A stretch of DNA of 64,000 nucleotides, taken from the NCBI RefSeq assembly GCF_900103735.1, contig NZ_FMXE01000024.1:1-64000 (forward strand), read 5' to 3'. The notes below the pieces were generated by a model. It was given only the letters and a program-made list of their open reading frames with translations. It was not told the origin of the DNA and searched no databases. The DNA comes from Algoriphagus alkaliphilus (GTDB taxonomy: Bacteria > Bacteroidota > Bacteroidia > Cytophagales > Cyclobacteriaceae). This document shows, one piece after another, positions 63,961-64,000 of the stretch; positions within the stretch are counted from its first letter, which is position 1, and the number at the start of each line of letters is the position of its first letter. The position numbers and the translations under genes are program-made.

Positions 63961-64000
63961 GAGCAGGCAGGTGATAAATCCTCCTGCGGCGGACAGGTTT

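Overview
The window reads as chromosomal DNA of a marine or soil Bacteroidota, most likely order Cytophagales (Algoriphagus / Cyclobacteriaceae type). The evidence is a SusC/SusD pair, many lipoproteins with Bacteroidota lipoboxes, families largely restricted to this phylum (DUF4924, DUF4153 with its small winged-helix regulator, the ~630-residue PurF type), start codons without Shine-Dalgarno sequences, and hairpin terminators. The genus is an inference, not shown by the sequence.

Layout. 0.2-2.2 kb: agmatine-to-putrescine operon (aguB-aguA). 2.5-11.3 kb: a decay and insertion zone with three toxin-antitoxin pairs (HicAB, ParDE, a RelE/ParE pair), an orphan MacB/FtsX-type permease, a broken BNR-repeat lipoprotein gene, an internally deleted glutaminase gene and a displaced glutaminase fragment. 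11.4-19 kb: secreted alpha/beta-hydrolase esterases (one with two catalytic domains, two as tandem paralogues), a secreted M20 peptidase, and a block of three ~200-bp structured tandem repeats. 19-31 kb: a MITE-like element, a GMC oxidoreductase, a small regulatory circuit (two membrane proteins, a winged-helix regulator and two matching palindromic operators), GDPD lipoprotein, sugar isomerase-like lipoprotein, a sulfatase pseudogene, a PP-loop ligase, a CBM9-like protein and fumarylacetoacetase. 31-38 kb: S15-type hydrolase followed by SusC/SusD, bracketed by two near-identical hairpin terminators. 38-46 kb: valS, PRC-barrel protein, DUF1080 lipoprotein, M42 peptidase, purF. 46-51 kb: a PepSY-like secreted protein behind a good sigma-54 promoter, an NtrC-type regulator and, converging on it, a hybrid histidine kinase with a C-terminal Hpt domain and an upstream DsrE gene. 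51-54.4 kb: tRNA-Leu(GAG), folD, a four-helix-bundle (23S IVP type) gene inside inverted iterated repeats, lepA. 54.5-64 kb: DUF4924 gene, a decayed membrane gene, an APC permease, a ~200-bp MITE-like element, a four-gene operon of exported proteins ending in an LRR protein built of three modules, and two acetyltransferase genes.

The strongest leads are: (1) the sigma-54 promoter beside the NtrC/hybrid-kinase pair; (2) two identical-architecture palindromes that predict the binding site of the small winged-helix regulator; (3) the four-gene exported operon with a triplicated WW-LRR module; (4) gene decay by internal deletion (glutaminase, sulfatase); (5) several kinds of non-coding repeats, including intergenic islands in which a different 6-10 nt word is iterated at each site, one of which frames the four-helix-bundle gene as inverted ends.
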